Under the pieces are notes generated by a model, which was not told the DNA's origin, searched no databases, and saw only the letters and a program-made list of their open reading frames with translations. From the NCBI GenBank assembly GCA_937891445.1, contig CALAFV010000315.1, forward strand, positions 1-5,414: a DNA stretch of 5,414 nt, written 5' to 3'. Positions 4,579 through 5,414 of this stretch are shown here, piece by piece. The position numbers and the translations under genes are program-made. This stretch comes from an uncultured Phycisphaerales bacterium. GTDB lineage: Bacteria > Planctomycetota > Phycisphaerae > Phycisphaerales > UBA1924. Numbering within the stretch: position 1 is the first letter of the stretch; the number at the start of each line of letters is the position of its first letter.

Positions 4579-5414
4579 TCAAACTCCTCCTCCCGCTCCA
4601 CGACCTCCTCCACCGCCCCGACCTCCTCCGCCACCTCGTCCTGCTGCCGCAACTGGATCCGCAGCATCTCCGCGTACCGCCCGCCCACGGCCAGCAGTTG
4701 CTCGTGCGTCCCGGTCTCGATGATCCGCCCCCCTTCGAGCACCACGATCAGGTCCGCGTGCCGGATCGTGCTCAGCCGGTGGGCGATCACGAAGCACGTG
4801 CGGCCCTTCATCAACTCTTCCAGCGACTGCTGGATCAGCAGTTCGCTCTCCGAATCGAGGTTGCTCGTCGCCTCGTCCAGGATCAGGATCCGCGGCTGGG
4901 CCAGCAGCGCCCGCGCGATCGCGATCCGCTGCTTCTGCCCGCCGCTGAGCCGCACGCCGCGCTCCCCGATCAGCGTGTCGTACCCGTGCTCCAGTTGCCG
5001 GATGAACCCATCCGCGTTGGCCGCGCGGGCCGCGGCGACGATCTCCTCCATCGTCGCCCCCCGCCTCGCGTACCCGATGTTCTCCGCCACCGTCCCGTCG
5101 AACAGAAAGACGTCCTGCTCCACGATCCCCAGGAGCGAGCGGTACAGGTCCAGGTCGATCTCGCGCAGATCGACGCCGTCCAGCAGGATCGCCCCCTCCG
5201 TCGGGTCGTAGAACCGCGCGACGAGGTTGCACAGCGTCGTCTTCCCCGATCCGCTCGGCCCCACCAGCGCCACCGTCGTCCCGGGCATCACGTCGAGGTT
5301 GATCCCCGACAGCACGTTCTCCCCCGTGGCGCCCTCCTGCCTCGTCTCCGTGCCCGCCCCCGCCTCTCCCGGCAGCGCCCTTCTCTCCTCCGCCCGCGGG
5401 TACGCGCACGACAC
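4575..5414 (-). CDS. ABC exporter, C-terminal ATP-binding domain (5' end beyond the window)
   Basis: This is the nucleotide-binding domain of an ABCB/MsbA-like exporter half-transporter; the membrane domain would lie right of the window. Counting from the edge, visible elements are: an A-loop-like CAYP at 3-6, Walker A GPSGSGKT at 52-59, Q-loop glutamine 100 in VEQDVFLFDGTVAENI, signature LSGGQKQR at 146-153, Walker B ILILDEA with D170 and catalytic E171, D-loop SNLD, and the switch histidine H202 in AHRLST. The VEQD...GTVAENI and STIRHAD...GRIIETGTHEQLL patterns are typical of fused exporters, not importers. The codon at the right edge is GTG but is most likely an internal valine. All catalytic residues are intact. 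Two oddities: about 20 extra residues (about 8-31) lie between the A-loop and the first core strand, and the C-terminus is an acidic tail from about residue 258. The stop TAG lies inside the 7-bp repeat array. The substrate cannot be inferred. Confidence 0.94.
   Translation of the reverse strand: MSCAYPRAEERRALPGEAGAGTETRQEGATGENVLSGINLDVMPGTTVALVGPSGSGKTTLCNLVARFYDPTEGAILLDGVDLREIDLDLYRSLLGIVEQDVFLFDGTVAENIGYARRGATMEEIVAAARAANADGFIRQLEHGYDTLIGERGVRLSGGQKQRIAIARALLAQPRILILDEATSNLDSESELLIQQSLEELMKGRTCFVIAHRLSTIRHADLIVVLEGGRIIETGTHEQLLAVGGRYAEMLRIQLRQQDEVAEEVGAVEEVVEREEEFE

Overview
The window comes from a very GC-rich bacterium (about two thirds G+C by eye, with codon third positions almost all G or C). 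Protein style and intergenic repeats suggest a planctomycete of the Phycisphaerae type, but no marker gene fixes this. It is a free-living, Gram-negative-like chromosome: it has a lipoprotein with a lipobox, a polytopic-exporter ATPase domain and a DNA repair helicase. No phage, transposase, CRISPR or tRNA is visible.

Layout. Positions 1-1322 (minus) hold the N-terminal 440 residues of a ligase-associated DEXH-box (Lhr-Core type) helicase, cut by the left edge. Positions 1447-1929 (plus) hold a small membrane-anchored or exported protein of unknown function, divergent from the helicase. Positions 1947-2122 are a 176-bp, strikingly symmetric palindromic element of twelve 10-bp units, filling the convergent gap between that gene and the next. 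Positions 2126-2689 (minus) are a SYLF/Ysc84-domain lipoprotein. Positions 2867-4420 (minus) are a complete M32 metallocarboxypeptidase. Positions 4437-4578 are a second inverted array built on a 7-bp unit. Positions 4575-5414 (minus) are the ATPase domain of an ABC exporter, cut by the right edge.

The genes do not form an obvious single pathway. The helicase is a repair gene whose usual partners (ligase, exonuclease, phosphoesterase) would lie beyond the left edge. The carboxypeptidase, SYLF lipoprotein and ABC exporter share a strand but are separated by gaps of about 150-180 bp, so a single operon is unlikely.

The most unusual content is non-coding. Three unrelated short-period repeat families (10, 7 and about 8 bp) occur in 5.4 kb. 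Two are arranged as head-to-head inverted arrays at gene 3' ends, one of them supplying a stop codon. The third sits in frame inside the helicase gene. The symmetric 10-bp element is the best candidate for something undescribed.
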